Shown here: positions 62,971-64,000 of the stretch, in pieces | Position numbering within the stretch: position 1 is the stretch's first letter | Layout of the letters: every line of letters begins with the position of its first letter | NCBI RefSeq assembly: GCF_001431295.2 | Contig: NZ_LKAJ02000001.1 | Location: forward strand, 186,001 to 250,000 | From: Candidatus Berkiella aquae | GTDB lineage: Bacteria > Pseudomonadota > Gammaproteobacteria > Berkiellales > Berkiellaceae | Direction: 5' to 3' | DNA: 64,000 bases | The notes under the pieces: model-generated | What the model was told of the DNA's origin: nothing | What the model saw: only the letters and a program-made list of their open reading frames with translations | Database searches by the model: none | Position numbers and translations under genes: made by a program

Positions 62971-64000
62971 ATGAGAAAGATAATAAAAACATGCTTGATA
63001 ACACTGATGTTGTTCTCGCAAGTTGTTTTTGCTGCTAGCACGATTCAAGATCTACAGGTTGTTGCGATTGATGGCAATCGAGTTTGTGTTCAATTAACAT
63101 TTGATGGCAAAGTCAGTGCGCCGAAAAGTTTTGCGACCGAAAACCCTGCACGGGTGGTTTTAGATTTTCAAGGTGCCAAGAATGGTTTATCTCGTGAAAA
63201 ATCACGCAGTGAATTAAATACAGGCATGATGAAACGGGTTGCGGTTGTTGAATCAGGTGATAGATCTCGCGTTGTAATCGATTTGAAAGAGTCAGTGCCT
63301 TTTGAAGTAAAAATGGAAGGTAATCAGGCGATTATTACCATGGGAGGTGGTATACCACCGGCACAATCCGCTTCCGATCCCTTTCAAGGACAGGTCTATA
63401 ACACATATGAATCCTCGCATTTTTCTAATGGGAAATTCTGTATTGGTGGGATTGATTTTCATCGGGGTAAAGAGGGTGAAGGTAGGATTGTGGTTGATTT
63501 GAATCACACGAATATCCCAATTGATTTAAAAGAAGAAGGACAACAAATTCGGATTCGTTTTGCTGGAGCGCAATTACCAAAAGATTTGCAGCATAAATTG
63601 GATGTGACGGATTTTGGCACCCCCGTGAGTTTTATCAACACCATTCAAAAAGGGGATGATGTTGAAATGACGATACAAATGAGTGGTTTTTTTGAGAATC
63701 TTGCATATCAAGCAGATAAACGATTCACGGTAGAGGTAAAACCTTTAACCAAAGAAGAAAAAGACCGACTACAAGCAAAAAATTTCAAGTATACCGGTGA
63801 AAGACTTTCCTTGAATTTTCAAGACATTGAAGTCCGAGCGGTTTTACAGCTCATTGCTGATTTCACCGGTTTGAATTTAGTGACCAGTGATACAGTAACG
63901 GGTAGTGTGACCTTGCGATTACGTAATGTTCCTTGGGATGAAGCGTTGGATATCATTCTAAAAACAAAAGGACTCGCAAAACGTAAAATTGGCCATGTTT
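62971..64000 (+). CDS. pilQ: Type IV pilus secretin PilQ, N-terminal part (cut by the right edge)
   Basis: An ATG at 62971 after GGAGCAAAT opens a frame that runs 343 codons to the window end. It begins with a signal peptide (KTCLITLMLFSQVVFAAS) and continues with two AMIN domains (ARVVLDFQGAKNG near residue 60; GRIVVDLNHTNIP near residue 171). The secretin N-terminal domain follows (LSLNFQDIEVRAVLQLIADF near residue 277, then VTLRLRNVPWDEALDIIL). The outer-membrane pore domain lies beyond the window. It is the last gene of pilMNOPQ. Confidence 0.94.
   Translation, partial: MRKIIKTCLITLMLFSQVVFAASTIQDLQVVAIDGNRVCVQLTFDGKVSAPKSFATENPARVVLDFQGAKNGLSREKSRSELNTGMMKRVAVVESGDRSRVVIDLKESVPFEVKMEGNQAIITMGGGIPPAQSASDPFQGQVYNTYESSHFSNGKFCIGGIDFHRGKEGEGRIVVDLNHTNIPIDLKEEGQQIRIRFAGAQLPKDLQHKLDVTDFGTPVSFINTIQKGDDVEMTIQMSGFFENLAYQADKRFTVEVKPLTKEEKDRLQAKNFKYTGERLSLNFQDIEVRAVLQLIADFTGLNLVTSDTVTGSVTLRLRNVPWDEALDIILKTKGLAKRKIGHV

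Overview
This window is a stretch of low-GC gammaproteobacterial chromosome. Core genes of a Gram-negative envelope and metabolism (kdsB, pilMNOPQ next to a class A PBP, uppP, rpmE, cytochrome bd oxidase, a fused LplT/acyltransferase/acyl-ACP synthetase) are mixed with ankyrin-type proteins, large unrecognised proteins and small secreted proteins. This mix suggests an intracellular or host-associated member of the Legionellales/Coxiellales/Berkiella neighbourhood. That placement is inference from gene content; there is no rRNA gene to confirm it. I saw no tRNA, rRNA, CRISPR array, intact IS element or prophage.

Layout. 1-6.4 kb: unrecognised proteins, a GNAT acetyltransferase, a Ppx/GppA-HAD gene pair, a 58-residue zinc-ribbon-like protein missed by length filters, and a YfiR-family protein. 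6.7-13.1 kb: an MFS carrier, PncC, a LexA-like repressor that has lost its catalytic residues, and two overlapping large unknown genes. 13.1-18.1 kb: a class II microcin-like peptide, a thioesterase, kdsB, a HIT protein, a HAD phosphatase, a deformylase relative that has lost its HExxH site and gained a His-rich tail, TerC and a universal stress protein. 18.3-25.5 kb: a CIO-type bd oxidase, an ankyrin protein with membrane segments, and a K+-independent H+-pyrophosphatase. 25.7-29.9 kb: two more double-glycine-leader-like peptides, an ankyrin-like protein, a toxin-antitoxin pair with a palindromic operator, and OsmC. 30-36.4 kb: the Aas fusion, then a cold-shock gene and a DEAD-box helicase (motif II is DETD) with a long RGG tail, separated by an intrinsic terminator. 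36.7-47.3 kb: mixed envelope and stress genes (periplasmic carbonic anhydrase, DUF2235 hydrolase, polysaccharide deacetylase, HtpX, UmuD/LexA-like peptidase, CbpA-CbpM), an oversized aminotransferase and a leucine-type dehydrogenase. 47.4-53.1 kb: a REC-PAS-GGDEF-EAL protein, a TPP riboswitch-controlled PnuC-family transporter (probably the thiamine transporter PnuT), UppP, small unknowns and L31. 53.2-64 kb: malic enzyme and malate dehydrogenase, an AlaX-like editing protein, a 193-bp MITE-like inverted repeat, a PhzF protein, PBP1A, and pilMNOP with a truncated pilQ at the right edge.

Intergenic DNA holds several structured repeats: two 144-bp homologous copies (41599 and 50253), a tandem pair near 37.5-37.7 kb, paired REP-like hairpins with complementary loops (55534-55592), and the MITE-like element (56257-56449).

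The most notable candidates are three small peptides with class II microcin/double-glycine-type leaders at 13143, 25728 and 28843, with no dedicated exporter visible in the window; the deformylase pseudoenzyme with an 18-residue His-rich repeat tail; and the terminator between the cold-shock gene and the helicase, which could allow Csp-dependent antitermination. All assignments come from reading the sequence by eye; no database search was run.
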